DNA of 64,000 nt from Bacteroides sp. (GTDB taxonomy: Bacteria; Bacteroidota; Bacteroidia; Bacteroidales; Bacteroidaceae): contig DXWV01000059.1 in NCBI GenBank assembly GCA_019416685.1, positions 208,872 through 272,871 of the forward strand, read 5' to 3'. Below the pieces are notes generated by a model, which saw only the letters and a list, made by a program, of their open reading frames with translations, ran no database searches and was not told the DNA's origin. Below, piece after piece: positions 18,702 through 27,299 of this stretch; position 1 is the first letter of the stretch, and each line of letters starts with the position of its first letter. The translations under genes were made by a program, and so were the position numbers.

Positions 18702-19313
18702 TTATTGATTAAAGAGATAGAAATATAGAGCCGTGATAGTAAGAATGTAATCTTTCAACTCTTCTCTAAGTAAGCTGAGTGCTTTTTTTATATGATATTT
18801 TACAGTATTGACAGAAATATTTAGTTCGTCAGCAATTTCAGCATAGCTTTTGTCACTATACCGGCTGAGTAAAAACACTTTTCTGCATTCTTCCGGCATT
18901 TCCCGGATGATATCTTCTATTTTATCTTCCAGCTCCGACAAAATAATTTGTTCAAACATCTCCTGATCCGGAATATAGCAGCTTGATGAACCAATTTCGC
19001 TATCGAAGCTGATAACTTCTGCTTCCCGGGAATAACTGCGTAAATAATCAATGCTCTTATTGTGTACAGAAGTTAGCAGATACGACTTTACGGATGTTGA
19101 AATATTCAGTAGTTCTCTTTTTTCCCAGATAGAGAGCATGACATCTTCTGCTATATTTTGGCTAAGGTGATAATCTTCCACATATTCATATGCAATGGAA
19201 CACATCAAGGCATAGTAATGGTCAAAGATGAATCTGAATGTATCATGATCCCCTTTTCTTATTCCGTTAATGAGCTGTGCATCGTGCATGAAAATGTCTT
19301 TTTTATTATTCAT
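18702..19313 (-). CDS. ECF RNA polymerase sigma factor (FecI-like)
   Basis: 203 aa. Sigma region 2 is at about 15-85 (GDHDTFRFIFDHYYALMCSIAYEYVEDYHLSQNIAEDVMLSIWEKR) and region 4 at about 130-185 (MPEECRKVFLLSRYSDKSYAEIADELNISVNTVKYHIKKAL). This size and order are typical of Bacteroidetes ECF-L sigma factors partnered with FecR and SusC. The Met at residue 9 is another possible start. It is first in the leftward unit and so probably activates its own transporter genes. Confidence 0.93.
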   Translation of the reverse strand: MNNKKDIFMHDAQLINGIRKGDHDTFRFIFDHYYALMCSIAYEYVEDYHLSQNIAEDVMLSIWEKRELLNISTSVKSYLLTSVHNKSIDYLRSYSREAEVISFDSEIGSSSCYIPDQEMFEQIILSELEDKIEDIIREMPEECRKVFLLSRYSDKSYAEIADELNISVNTVKYHIKKALSLLREELKDYILTITALYFYLFNQ

Positions 19314-19483
19314 CCGATCCGATATTCGTATTATTTTATGAAATGTACGATTGTTTTATCAATAGTGTGTCAGCTGTGTATTCTGATTTTTGTTTTTTTA
19401 AAGTATTTATTATAGCAGATCAATAAGTATGAGTAGTTAATGCAGGAAATAAAAAAATGAAAGCAATGACAAATGTATTGTTA

Positions 19484-20209
19484 TTACTCTTCCAACAGGG
19501 TCAAACCTACTCCTTTTACTGTTTTGATACTCACTGTTTCATCTTCTGCGAATAGTTTTCTTAATTTAGTAACAAATACGTCCAGGCTACGTGAAGCAAA
19601 GTAATCATCTTCTGTGCCCCATAGTTTTTCAAGAATATTTTCCCGTTTTACCACTTCGCCTTTCTTTTCACAAAGCATCTGTAAGAGTGCAGCTTCGCGC
19701 ACTGTAAGCGTTCTGCTACTTCCTGATGCGTACTTTAGCGTAGCATGTTCCGCGTCCAGTGTATAATTCTTACCTATCCGATAAATAGGCTCATCTACTG
19801 TTGCTGTATCTGTTAGTATTAGAGGTTTTTCCGGAGCTTTTTGACTCATCTTTATCAATGCCTGTACATGCGCATTCAGCTCTTCCGGAAGAAATGGTTT
19901 TTTCAGATAGTTGTTTACTCCCAACTCATAGCCTTTTACTACGTCTTTGGGCGATACCCGTCCCGAACTGAACAGAATAGGTGTATCTGTATCCGTTTCA
20001 CGAATGCGTTTCACCATTTCATATCCATCCATAACGGGCATTTCAATATCCGAAACAATCACGTCCGGTTTCCATTCTTGCCATATTTTTAATCCTTCCA
20101 CACCGTTGGCAGCATCTTTTATTTCATATCCGCCAATCATGTCTTCAAGACCGCCCTGGATAATATACCTTAGGTTGGCATCATCTTCAACTAATAATAA
20201 CCTTATCAT
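19484..20209 (-). CDS. OmpR-family response regulator
   Basis: 241 aa. Receiver domain with the acidic pair at residues 8-10 (VEDD), phospho-acceptor D54 in VSDIEMPVMDG, Ser81 and Lys103 in NNYLKKPF. The C-terminal winged helix (about 140-238) has RTLTVREAALLQMLCEKKGEVVKRENILEKLWG and TVKGVGLTL. It binds DNA as a dimer on direct repeats in the known family. The start ATG overlaps the kinase stop by 4 bases (ATGA type). It resembles the RprX/RprY type of Bacteroides systems, but I cannot assign that name with confidence. A possible target array of 11-bp repeats lies beyond the kinase gene. Confidence 0.92.
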   Translation of the reverse strand: MIRLLLVEDDANLRYIIQGGLEDMIGGYEIKDAANGVEGLKIWQEWKPDVIVSDIEMPVMDGYEMVKRIRETDTDTPILFSSGRVSPKDVVKGYELGVNNYLKKPFLPEELNAHVQALIKMSQKAPEKPLILTDTATVDEPIYRIGKNYTLDAEHATLKYASGSSRTLTVREAALLQMLCEKKGEVVKRENILEKLWGTEDDYFASRSLDVFVTKLRKLFAEDETVSIKTVKGVGLTLLEE

Positions 20210-21564
20210 ATTGTCTCTTTATTGGGTTGTGGAATATTTATAGTAAATTCGCTATATTCTCCTTCTATACTTTCAAGTTTTATGCTTCCATGATGCGCTC
20301 GTACTACATGGAATACATAATTTAATCCGAGTCCGAAGCCTGGAGCTCCTCCTTTACGATTTCGTTGTACAGCTGAGGCACGTTCAAATTTCTCGAATAT
20401 TTTTCCTTGCTCTTTCAGTGGGATTCCCATACCATTATCTTTCACACTGATGTGTGTATATCCATTGGATGAGGCCGAAGAGGATATTTTTATTAGTACA
20501 CTCTCTTCCGAGTATTTTATGGCATTATCAATCAGATTACTGATAGCTTCTTTCAGAAACTCTTCATCTGCATATACCTTTTCTTCCTGAAGGTCAAGGA
20601 TGAATTCAACATTTTTTTCTGCTTTGGCAGTAAACTTTTCGGTGAGATCTTCAATTATAGGGCGCAGGCTTACCTCCTTTTTCTCAAGCAATAGTTTGCC
20701 CTCTTCCAGCTTTGACAAAGTCAGTACCTTATTGACCAATGCCAGCAAATGTTCTTCTTCGTCCTCCATGATGTCGAAATACTTTTCCTTCCGTTCCGGT
20801 TTATCATCCAGCTTTCCGCTACGCAGGATACGTGTACCCATGAGGATAGAACTGAGTGGGGTTTTCATATCATGTATCATAGCATAGGAAAAGTCTTCGC
20901 GTATTTTGGCTATTTTGTTTTGTTTCACAATCACCTTGATTTGTTGTACAAGGCAGTAGATAACGATGAGCAGAAGCAATACCGTTCCGATGAGGAACAT
21001 TCGCATCTGAAGGATAATTAATTTATAAGGATTGTCGATGGTAGCCTGTATGCCTTTGGAGAAGTCCTCCCGAATGGGGAATATTTGTGTTTGCATTTCA
21101 TTGTGAAGACGAACAAGGCTACTGTCTTCTGCAAAGTCTTCTACATATTTATAGCGTGTAGAATCGATGTCGACGGAATCTATACGGAAATGGAGCTTTC
21201 CGAGATTTACTTTGTCCAGCTCTTCCCTGTAACAAGAGTCGAGCAACTGGTAGTTGAGCGGGATGTCATATTCGTGATGAATGCTATGCAGGGCAGTTAT
21301 CAAAATCACTCTGTCAGCCATATCATTCTTCGCACGTATTTTGGTAGAATCCAGTTGGAGCACGGTACCATTGGGGATATTTCCTTTAAATTGCTTACTT
21401 GATTTTGAGGACTCTTGTAGCTGTGCTTCCAGAAAAGCATTATTGATTTTGTCATACAGTTCATTCTCCAACAGATGGTAGGAGTTGGAAAACCACATTC
21501 CTTGCAGTGCCACTACTGCCAGGATAGCAATGACAGTAATATATCGAAATAGCGGTTTATTCAT
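20206..21564 (-). CDS. Membrane sensor histidine kinase
   Basis: 452 aa. Two membrane helices (about 7-26 and 186-207) enclose a periplasmic sensor of about 160 residues without a recognised domain. The cytoplasmic part has H231 in YAMIHDMKTPLSSIL (HisKA), an N box EAISNLIDNAIKYS, and G boxes VKDNGMGIPLKEQGKIF and GFGLGLNYV. It phosphorylates the adjacent response regulator, with which it shares a 4-base overlap. It is transcribed leftward, divergent from the DUF3267-like gene. The signal is unknown. Confidence 0.92.
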   Translation of the reverse strand: MNKPLFRYITVIAILAVVALQGMWFSNSYHLLENELYDKINNAFLEAQLQESSKSSKQFKGNIPNGTVLQLDSTKIRAKNDMADRVILITALHSIHHEYDIPLNYQLLDSCYREELDKVNLGKLHFRIDSVDIDSTRYKYVEDFAEDSSLVRLHNEMQTQIFPIREDFSKGIQATIDNPYKLIILQMRMFLIGTVLLLLIVIYCLVQQIKVIVKQNKIAKIREDFSYAMIHDMKTPLSSILMGTRILRSGKLDDKPERKEKYFDIMEDEEEHLLALVNKVLTLSKLEEGKLLLEKKEVSLRPIIEDLTEKFTAKAEKNVEFILDLQEEKVYADEEFLKEAISNLIDNAIKYSEESVLIKISSSASSNGYTHISVKDNGMGIPLKEQGKIFEKFERASAVQRNRKGGAPGFGLGLNYVFHVVRAHHGSIKLESIEGEYSEFTINIPQPNKETI

Positions 21565-21683
21565 GCTTTTTTCTTTTAATTCGTTGGCAAAGATAGAAAA
21601 ATAGTTTGTGATTATTCACTTTTTTGAGTATTTGGTAACGTCGAATGTTTTGTTGGTATGGAAATTTCTCCGTATAGGAAGTG

Positions 21684-21727
21684 CTTAACGTAGCGTTAAC
21701 GTAATGATAACATTACAATAACATACT
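21684..21727. promoter_or_regulatory. Four tandem 11-bp repeats, probable response-regulator site
   Basis: CTTAACGTAGC, GTTAACGTAAT, GATAACATTAC and AATAACATACT follow one another without gaps. An 11-bp direct-repeat spacing is what OmpR-family dimers bind. The array lies between the divergent kinase gene and the DUF3267-like gene, 17 bases before a perfect -7 box for the latter. Confidence 0.55.
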
Positions 21728-21744
21728 TTTAATTTGCTCTGTTT

Positions 21745-21752
21745 TATCTTTG
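21745..21752 (+). promoter_or_regulatory. -7 box of the DUF3267-like gene
   Basis: TATCTTTG is a perfect -7 element. No TTTG is present at the usual -33 distance (the position is in the last 11-bp repeat), as expected of an activator-dependent promoter. Its position argues that translation starts downstream at 21809 rather than at 21755. Confidence 0.55.
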
Positions 21753-21808
21753 CAATGCCGGGAGTAGAGAAAAAAGAAATCCTTCTTCCTTTATTCATAT
21801 GGAATGAG

Positions 21809-22273
21809 ATGACGACCGATACAGAAAATAAAAAACCTCTGTTAGCCATTAGTTGTGGAGTTGATGGAATACAGATTATCCTGAGGACAGTTCCGTGTGC
21901 TCATTCATTTATTGTATACGAACTTATTCGTGCATTTTTCTTTCTGCTTTTTGTGAAGCATGGTTTCCGGTCTATTTCCTTGACAATGAGGGGAAGGCTA
22001 TTGTTTGCTAACTGTTTGTGTAGTGCCCCCTTATACATATGGCAATTTGTCATAGTATCTTTGATGCCTGCTCTTCTTTTGGGAATTCTTCCTCTGTGTT
22101 ACACTTTGTTTTCGGGTCGGTTCATTTTTCTTTTAATTAGTATTCCGTTTCTGCTTATGGGTATCAATGATTATAAAATAATTTGGCTGCTCAGATATTT
22201 CGAGGGGAATAATCTGATAATTAATTATTTTGAGCGAAAAGACGAGAAGGAAACATTAAACCGGGAAAGATAA
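21809..22273 (+). CDS. DUF3267-like membrane protein lacking the zinc motif
   Basis: 154 aa from the ATG at 21809. An earlier ATG at 21755 lies at or before the predicted transcription start. Three hydrophobic stretches are visible (about 33-50, 77-105, 112-130). It resembles the putative zincin family DUF3267 in order and spacing: a helix, then FVKHGFRSISLTMRG, a Cys-rich turn (FANCLCSAPLYIWQF), MPALLLGILPL, and NDYKIIWLLRYF at the end. In the family the first helix carries HExxH; here it reads Y37-E-L-I-R41, so both His ligands are gone. The family match is from memory of its pattern; the role is unknown. It stands alone, facing the FG-GAP gene. Confidence 0.6.
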   Translation: MTTDTENKKPLLAISCGVDGIQIILRTVPCAHSFIVYELIRAFFFLLFVKHGFRSISLTMRGRLLFANCLCSAPLYIWQFVIVSLMPALLLGILPLCYTLFSGRFIFLLISIPFLLMGINDYKIIWLLRYFEGNNLIINYFERKDEKETLNRER

Positions 22274-22687
22274 GGTGAACTCACTGGACTTATTTTCTAC
22301 ACTTCGTTATTTTACGCATACGCATCTCTTACACTTTGAAGATAAAACAAGTGTATAATCTATTTGTTGTATATAATTACGTATAATGAGCGATCAGTAT
22401 TGGTGAAAAGGTACTTTTTAAAAGTAAATTGATATAACAATTTTAGGTTTTTGTAAGATGTTGTTTATCAGTATGTTATATGGCGCTCTTTTTCCTCTAC
22501 GAGGAACACATCGAAACTCTACGAAAAACGACTCGTTGGTCGTAGAGAAAAGCCCTGTTTCTCTACGACCAACGGATTGAATATTTATAAGATTTGACAG
22601 AAACAACCGAGGATAAAAAAAATAATTCCCTATTAATGTAATAAAATATGATTGCTGTTTCGGATTGTTTCCATACATGGCTAATTT
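22274..22687. other. Convergent intergenic region with a four-unit repeat
   Basis: About 410 AT-rich bases between two converging genes. I see no coding sequence. The only structure is the CTCTACGA repeat at 22495-22582, listed separately. Confidence 0.6.
22495..22582. repeat. CTCTACGA array, 22-bp period, with a 17-bp perfect hairpin
   Basis: CTCTACGA begins at 22495, 22517 and 22561, and the interval unit at 22539 carries the word in inverted form (CGTAGAG), so the period is 22 bp over four units. The last two form a perfect 17-bp inverted repeat (22534-22550 and 22558-22574, loop of 7). No T-run follows on either strand. Confidence 0.6.
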
Positions 22688-24661
22688 TTATCGTAGTACA
22701 CAAACTTTGTGAGTGGTATTGGCTACTTTTACCAGATAGATACCCTGGTTTACTTTTTCAGTTGCTTTATTGTCACATATACCGTTAACGATCTGTTTGC
22801 CGTCAATTGTGTTAATGGTATAAGCCGTACTACTTTCGCTTTCAATAATAATAGTACCATTGTTTACATATACGTTGGCAGTTGCAACCTGAGTATTTCC
22901 GATACCACTGGCACCTGCTATATTCGCTACGATAAATTTACCACCGAGGTTACCATTATCCACAGGTTGTACAGCGAATTCATAATCAGTCGTATTGAAC
23001 CCTTTCATACGAATCTGATGGCTATTAATCAGACGAGCTGCAACTTTAGAATCATAAGTTGTAGTCCCGAATATTTTATTCGCCTGAAGGCTTGCCGGGG
23101 CATACGTATAGGTGTAAGTTACTCCGAAGTCATCTGCTTTTTTAGCTTTAATGCATATATTGTAACGCATGGCTTCTGCCGGAGTTGTATCGTCTGTTGC
23201 GTTTCCCCAGGAAATAATAACATCTGAACCGTCTTCTTTTACCTGTACATCTGAATTGCTTACGAATCCGGGAGCTTCATTCATTGCAAGATCACTGGTT
23301 AAATTATTGGGCACTACCCGGTTGAACCAGTTAGGCTCTTTAGGTCCCCATCCGCTGATAGAATAGTCGAGCGCACCGTCATGATTGAAATCAATAAAGT
23401 TCACATCAGACTCGTGAGAGTTAGTGTTATCATTCAGGAATTCACGAGTGAAGCTATTGTTTCCATTGTTGTAATATAAGTTAGTTAGTGAGTAGTCTGT
23501 TTCGGTTTGTCCATCTGTTGATGACCATCCGCATTGAATCATAATATCAATCTTACCATCATTGTTGATGTCGCCTATGGCGGGCATAGCTCTGGCTGTA
23601 AGTAGGTTGGTTACTTCTGTTTTCAAAGGATCCGCAAAAGTTCCGTCACCATTATTGATGTATATGTTTCCTACGGAATTCTGAGTTTCTATATCACCAT
23701 TTTTGAGGTCTCCAAATTCCAGAATATCGGGATAACCGTCGTTATTCACATCTGCAGTAAAGGTTGTACCGCTCTTTTGGCCTTCAAAAAAACCTTGCTG
23801 AGTTGTTTCGCGGAAAGTTCCGTCTCCATTATTAAAATAGATAGTGGTAGAGGCAACCCATCCGTTTGTCTGGTTGTTACCGGATACGATAAGGTCAAGA
23901 TATCCGTCTTTATTTAAGTCACTCAGATAGATGGAACCTGTGGTGATTGTCTTGAATGGTTCAATTCCTTCCCCAGCTTCTCCTACGGGATTTTGTACTT
24001 CTTCGAAAACACCTTGATTATTTCTGTATAGAATCACATGCCAACTCTCATCTTTGCGTGCCCAACCCGTCATAAATAGATCTGTCCAACCGTCATTATC
24101 ATAGTCACCGGCTGCGCAGAAGTATCCACGGTGTTGTCCTTCCTGTTCTCCGATACCCAACTCATCTATTTCTTGCTGAACAGCGTACTCAAAAGGGTTA
24201 TCCGGATCTCCTGTTCCCCTCCAGATAGCAGTATAGTTTTCTCTGTTTTGACCACCTTCTCCGTTGTCGCTTACTTTTTTCCCCTGTACATAGAGGTCCA
24301 TGATTCCGTCATTGTCGAAGTCTAATACAACTGCACCGGCAATCTCCAGTTTAGGAATATTGACAGGTATGTTAGTGAATTCACTTCCTTCTTCATTTCT
24401 GAATAAATACGCATGCCCCAAATCCTCGTGCTTACCACCAATGAGAAAACGATCCGGGTAGCCGTCATTGTTATAATCAAACCATAAGTCCTGTCCCCAT
24501 TGAAACCAGGAACAGACGTTTATTCCTTCCGGATCACTGGGATCTCCCCACGGTTGTTTTACCACATCTCCCCATTCCACTTTTACAGGTTCGGTAGCTA
24601 ATACATTCGATGCTACTAAAGCACTTAATGCCATTGTTGAAAGTAATTTTTTAATTTTCAT
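22688..24661 (-). CDS. Secreted FG-GAP/VCBS repeat protein
   Basis: 657 aa with signal peptide MKIKKLLSTMALSALVASNVLA. It has about seven calcium-type repeats of the form DxNxDGxxDL (DYNNDGYPDRF, DFDNDGIMDLY, DYDNDGWTDLF, DLNKDGYLDLI, DVNNDGYPDIL, DINNDGKIDIM, DFNHDGALDYS) that should form a beta propeller. A fibronectin-like domain (DVIISWGNATDDTTPAEAMRYNI) and a short sorting-like C-terminus (ANVYVNNGTIIIES ... GIYLVKV) follow. It is 69 bases after GH97 on the same strand and probably in its operon. It is homologous along its length to the protein at 32311. Likely a surface glycan or protein binder; no catalytic domain seen. Confidence 0.85.
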   Translation of the reverse strand: MKIKKLLSTMALSALVASNVLATEPVKVEWGDVVKQPWGDPSDPEGINVCSWFQWGQDLWFDYNNDGYPDRFLIGGKHEDLGHAYLFRNEEGSEFTNIPVNIPKLEIAGAVVLDFDNDGIMDLYVQGKKVSDNGEGGQNRENYTAIWRGTGDPDNPFEYAVQQEIDELGIGEQEGQHRGYFCAAGDYDNDGWTDLFMTGWARKDESWHVILYRNNQGVFEEVQNPVGEAGEGIEPFKTITTGSIYLSDLNKDGYLDLIVSGNNQTNGWVASTTIYFNNGDGTFRETTQQGFFEGQKSGTTFTADVNNDGYPDILEFGDLKNGDIETQNSVGNIYINNGDGTFADPLKTEVTNLLTARAMPAIGDINNDGKIDIMIQCGWSSTDGQTETDYSLTNLYYNNGNNSFTREFLNDNTNSHESDVNFIDFNHDGALDYSISGWGPKEPNWFNRVVPNNLTSDLAMNEAPGFVSNSDVQVKEDGSDVIISWGNATDDTTPAEAMRYNICIKAKKADDFGVTYTYTYAPASLQANKIFGTTTYDSKVAARLINSHQIRMKGFNTTDYEFAVQPVDNGNLGGKFIVANIAGASGIGNTQVATANVYVNNGTIIIESESSTAYTINTIDGKQIVNGICDNKATEKVNQGIYLVKVANTTHKVCVLR

Positions 24662-24730
24662 AATGTAACTATTTAATGGTTAATAAAAGAAACTGTTTTG
24701 ATTTTTATTGAAATCCCTGCACGTAATGAT

Positions 24731-26998
24731 TTAGTTTTTATAAATGAGTTTACTTTGGCTGATATTGGGAGTAGTACACTTCACACAGTAATAGCCTCTC
24801 GACAGTTGCGCTATTGATATACAGAGCGGATTGTCTTTCTTTGTATAATCCGGATAGAACGGACGTCCTGCAATATCATAGAGATGAATGTCAGCCGTAA
24901 GTTCCCGTTCAGGGAGTTGTACATAGATACTTTTATTATTTTGCTCGTACCATATCTGTATCTTTTCCCGGAGTGCTGTGTTTTTGACACTTGTATCGTT
25001 GGGATCGGGATAAATGCGCATAACAAAACCACCTCCTTCTGCCAGTTTGAAGCTCATCCGGGTTTGACTACTTACATCAATCGTATGACACTTACAAACC
25101 GTTGCATCTCCCGTTGTACTTGATGTGTCATTATTTTTTTCCGGTATATCCTCTATAACATAAGCTTTATAATGCATTCCGGGAGTCAGAAATGAAAAAT
25201 CAACCTCCAGTGTCCGTTCTGTCCAGTTGCTTAGTCCGCCTACATACCATTCCTTATCTGATCTGCGGGCCATGACAGCAAATTCACCTATTTTGCCTTG
25301 TAGCGGTTTGGTTTCGTTCCAGATAGTAGGTACATGTTTTAGAAATTCCATTATTTCGGGGAACTTGCGGTATTCTGTTGGCGCATCGCTTACGAATCCT
25401 AATGTCTGATGATATACTACATACTGAGCCATTTGATGTGCACGTGTGCCCAGACTCCAGGGAGCACCTGTTCCTTTCCAGGTCCATCCTTTCCGGGTCT
25501 TGTTGCGCAAAGATCCCGGAGTCATATCCATTGCTCCTCCAAGCATGCGTAAGAAAGGAATGACGGTGTGATATACCGGATTGCAGTGGTCGTTCCATTT
25601 GTTGCTTTCTTCACCTGTCACAGCTTCGTAACTAATGATATTCGGATATGTACGGTGCCAGGCTACGGGTTTCGGGCAACCGTGAAGTAATAACATCAAC
25701 TGATATTTGGCACAGCGTTCCGCCATTGTAGGTATCCAGCCGGACGCCACCTGGTCATCTCTTGACATAAAATCGGCTTTCACCCCCGATATACCCCATT
25801 CTTTGAAACGGGCAAGCATCGGTTCATCAACCAGCAGGAAGTTAAAATAGCTCCATACCATGATTTTGATATTCTTTGATTGGGCGTATGCACACAATTC
25901 TTTGATGTATTCTTCTCCCCAGCCGGCATCGCAGGTCATCCATTCGAATCCCATTTCCGCAGCAAAGTCTACATAATACTTATAAAATTCAAGTGTATGC
26001 GGACGTCCGTCTCCAAAAGGACCGTAGATAAAGCCAAGATCTCCTTCAAGTTCTCCGTCGTGCAACCATTCAAAAGCTGTCCGTCCGGCCGATATCCAAG
26101 AAAAATCCCTTTCTGCCTGAGGTTTTGCCAGTTTGTAAACCAGGTCGTTGTTCATTAATTCCGAATCATCGCGGCTGATAATGAATCCACGCCAAGGATA
26201 GGTACGTGTACCTGGGGTCACAGCAATATAATCGTAACGTTCCAATACGGCCTGTGAATCATATTTACTATCGTTCTTTATTTTTTTAGGGTATTCGGCC
26301 CATTTGCCTACCAATTTATTGCCGGCTTCTTTTTTAAGCAGATACATGCCCGGATAATTCTCTAAATCGGACTCGATAACAGTAATGCCTATATTCTTCT
26401 TCTTATTTCGGAAGAAACAGGGATTGATGCCATAATCTCCTGTTTTAACAGATTTGACACTCAACTCACGTTTGTAAGGAAGTTCCCATTGACTCATCGT
26501 ACGCTTGTCTTCATCGTACGCAATCCATACTTGCGGGTTATCCTTAAAGTTGAATTCTGCTATTTCATTCCGGATGGTGATACTTCCGCTTATTTTACTT
26601 TCTATCCGGTATGCCACCCCTTCATCATAGGCACGGCAGTGCAAGGAATAGAGAGAGCCCAAATCAAGGATCATTTCATTATAGGTATCATTAATCTGGT
26701 CATTTTCACCTAAATGCATGGGAATTTTCTGACTGATGGAGTTTCGGGAACACTTTTCTACTGTCGGATTTTCTCCCAGTGTGATCCGGCGTCCGTTTCT
26801 CTCTACTACCATTGCAATTGGAGAGATCTCCGAAAGAGCCTCTCCGTCAGCGAATATCTGATAAGAGAGCGTGTCCCGCATACTGATCTTGAGTTCCAGA
26901 CTTTCGTTGGGTGAACTGACTGTATATTCTTCTTGTGCTTTTATTTGCAAGGTCGCGGTGAGGCATAAAGCGATGGATAAAACAAGGTGTTTCTTCAT
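24731..26998 (-). CDS. GH97 glycoside hydrolase, probable retaining alpha-galactosidase, with added C-terminal domain
   Basis: 755 aa. Signal peptide ends IKAQ. GH97 N-terminal beta-sandwich about 25-290, (beta/alpha)8 barrel about 295-560 (FEWMTCDAGWGEEYIKEL, IMVWSYFNF), C-terminal beta-sheet about 570-665. D409 in GISGVKADFMSRDDQ sits where the retaining GH97 enzymes have their Asp nucleophile, and E463/E464 in AVTGEESNKW suits the acid/base 55 residues later. The inverting SusB type has Glu instead, so alpha-galactosidase activity is favoured. Residues about 680-755 are an extra sorting-like domain (TADIHLYDIAGRPFYP, LSRGYYCVKC), unusual for GH97. Transcribed from an operator-bearing promoter shared divergently with GH2. 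Confidence 0.88.
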   Translation of the reverse strand: MKKHLVLSIALCLTATLQIKAQEEYTVSSPNESLELKISMRDTLSYQIFADGEALSEISPIAMVVERNGRRITLGENPTVEKCSRNSISQKIPMHLGENDQINDTYNEMILDLGSLYSLHCRAYDEGVAYRIESKISGSITIRNEIAEFNFKDNPQVWIAYDEDKRTMSQWELPYKRELSVKSVKTGDYGINPCFFRNKKKNIGITVIESDLENYPGMYLLKKEAGNKLVGKWAEYPKKIKNDSKYDSQAVLERYDYIAVTPGTRTYPWRGFIISRDDSELMNNDLVYKLAKPQAERDFSWISAGRTAFEWLHDGELEGDLGFIYGPFGDGRPHTLEFYKYYVDFAAEMGFEWMTCDAGWGEEYIKELCAYAQSKNIKIMVWSYFNFLLVDEPMLARFKEWGISGVKADFMSRDDQVASGWIPTMAERCAKYQLMLLLHGCPKPVAWHRTYPNIISYEAVTGEESNKWNDHCNPVYHTVIPFLRMLGGAMDMTPGSLRNKTRKGWTWKGTGAPWSLGTRAHQMAQYVVYHQTLGFVSDAPTEYRKFPEIMEFLKHVPTIWNETKPLQGKIGEFAVMARRSDKEWYVGGLSNWTERTLEVDFSFLTPGMHYKAYVIEDIPEKNNDTSSTTGDATVCKCHTIDVSSQTRMSFKLAEGGGFVMRIYPDPNDTSVKNTALREKIQIWYEQNNKSIYVQLPERELTADIHLYDIAGRPFYPDYTKKDNPLCISIAQLSRGYYCVKCTTPNISQSKLIYKN

Positions 26999-27046
26999 AT
27001 TCAGTATTGTTATTACAAATTCTATTAGCTCTTTTATTGGCTGCTA

Positions 27047-27112
27047 CAAAGAAACGGCACATTTGGCACATTTGAAATGGAGAATTCTATTCTGGATATG
27101 GATAATTTTACC
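27047..27112 (-). promoter_or_regulatory. Operator and -7 box of the GH97 promoter
   Basis: On the minus strand: half-site 1 GTAAAATTATCCATATC (27111-27095), half-site 2 ATAGAATTCTCCATTTC (27090-27074), starts 21 bp apart, then TTTCTTTG (27054-27047) beginning 20 bases after half-site 2. The same geometry occurs at four other promoters in the window. It leaves a leader of roughly 40 bases before the GH97 ATG. Confidence 0.8.
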
Positions 27113-27137
27113 TTTGTGGAAATAAAGATATTGGAAA

Positions 27138-27202
27138 GTAAGATTATCCATATCGATGGTAAGATTATCTATTTCTTTTTTGCTATCTATCTGCTTATTT
27201 TG
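27138..27202 (+). promoter_or_regulatory. Operator and -7 box of the GH2 promoter
   Basis: Half-site 1 GTAAGATTATCCATATC (27138-27154), half-site 2 GTAAGATTATCTATTTC (27159-27175), -7 box TTATTTTG (27195-27202). These are the two most alike half-sites of the set. With the GH97 site on the other strand, the divergent region of about 300 bp holds four half-sites arranged back to back. Confidence 0.8.
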
Positions 27203-27299
27203 CACTCAGCTAATGGAATGTAAAAATGGATAGTTTTTAGATATTAAGGTAACCTTGTTTTCAGGATTTTTTTGGGATATTATTTATAAATACGATAAA

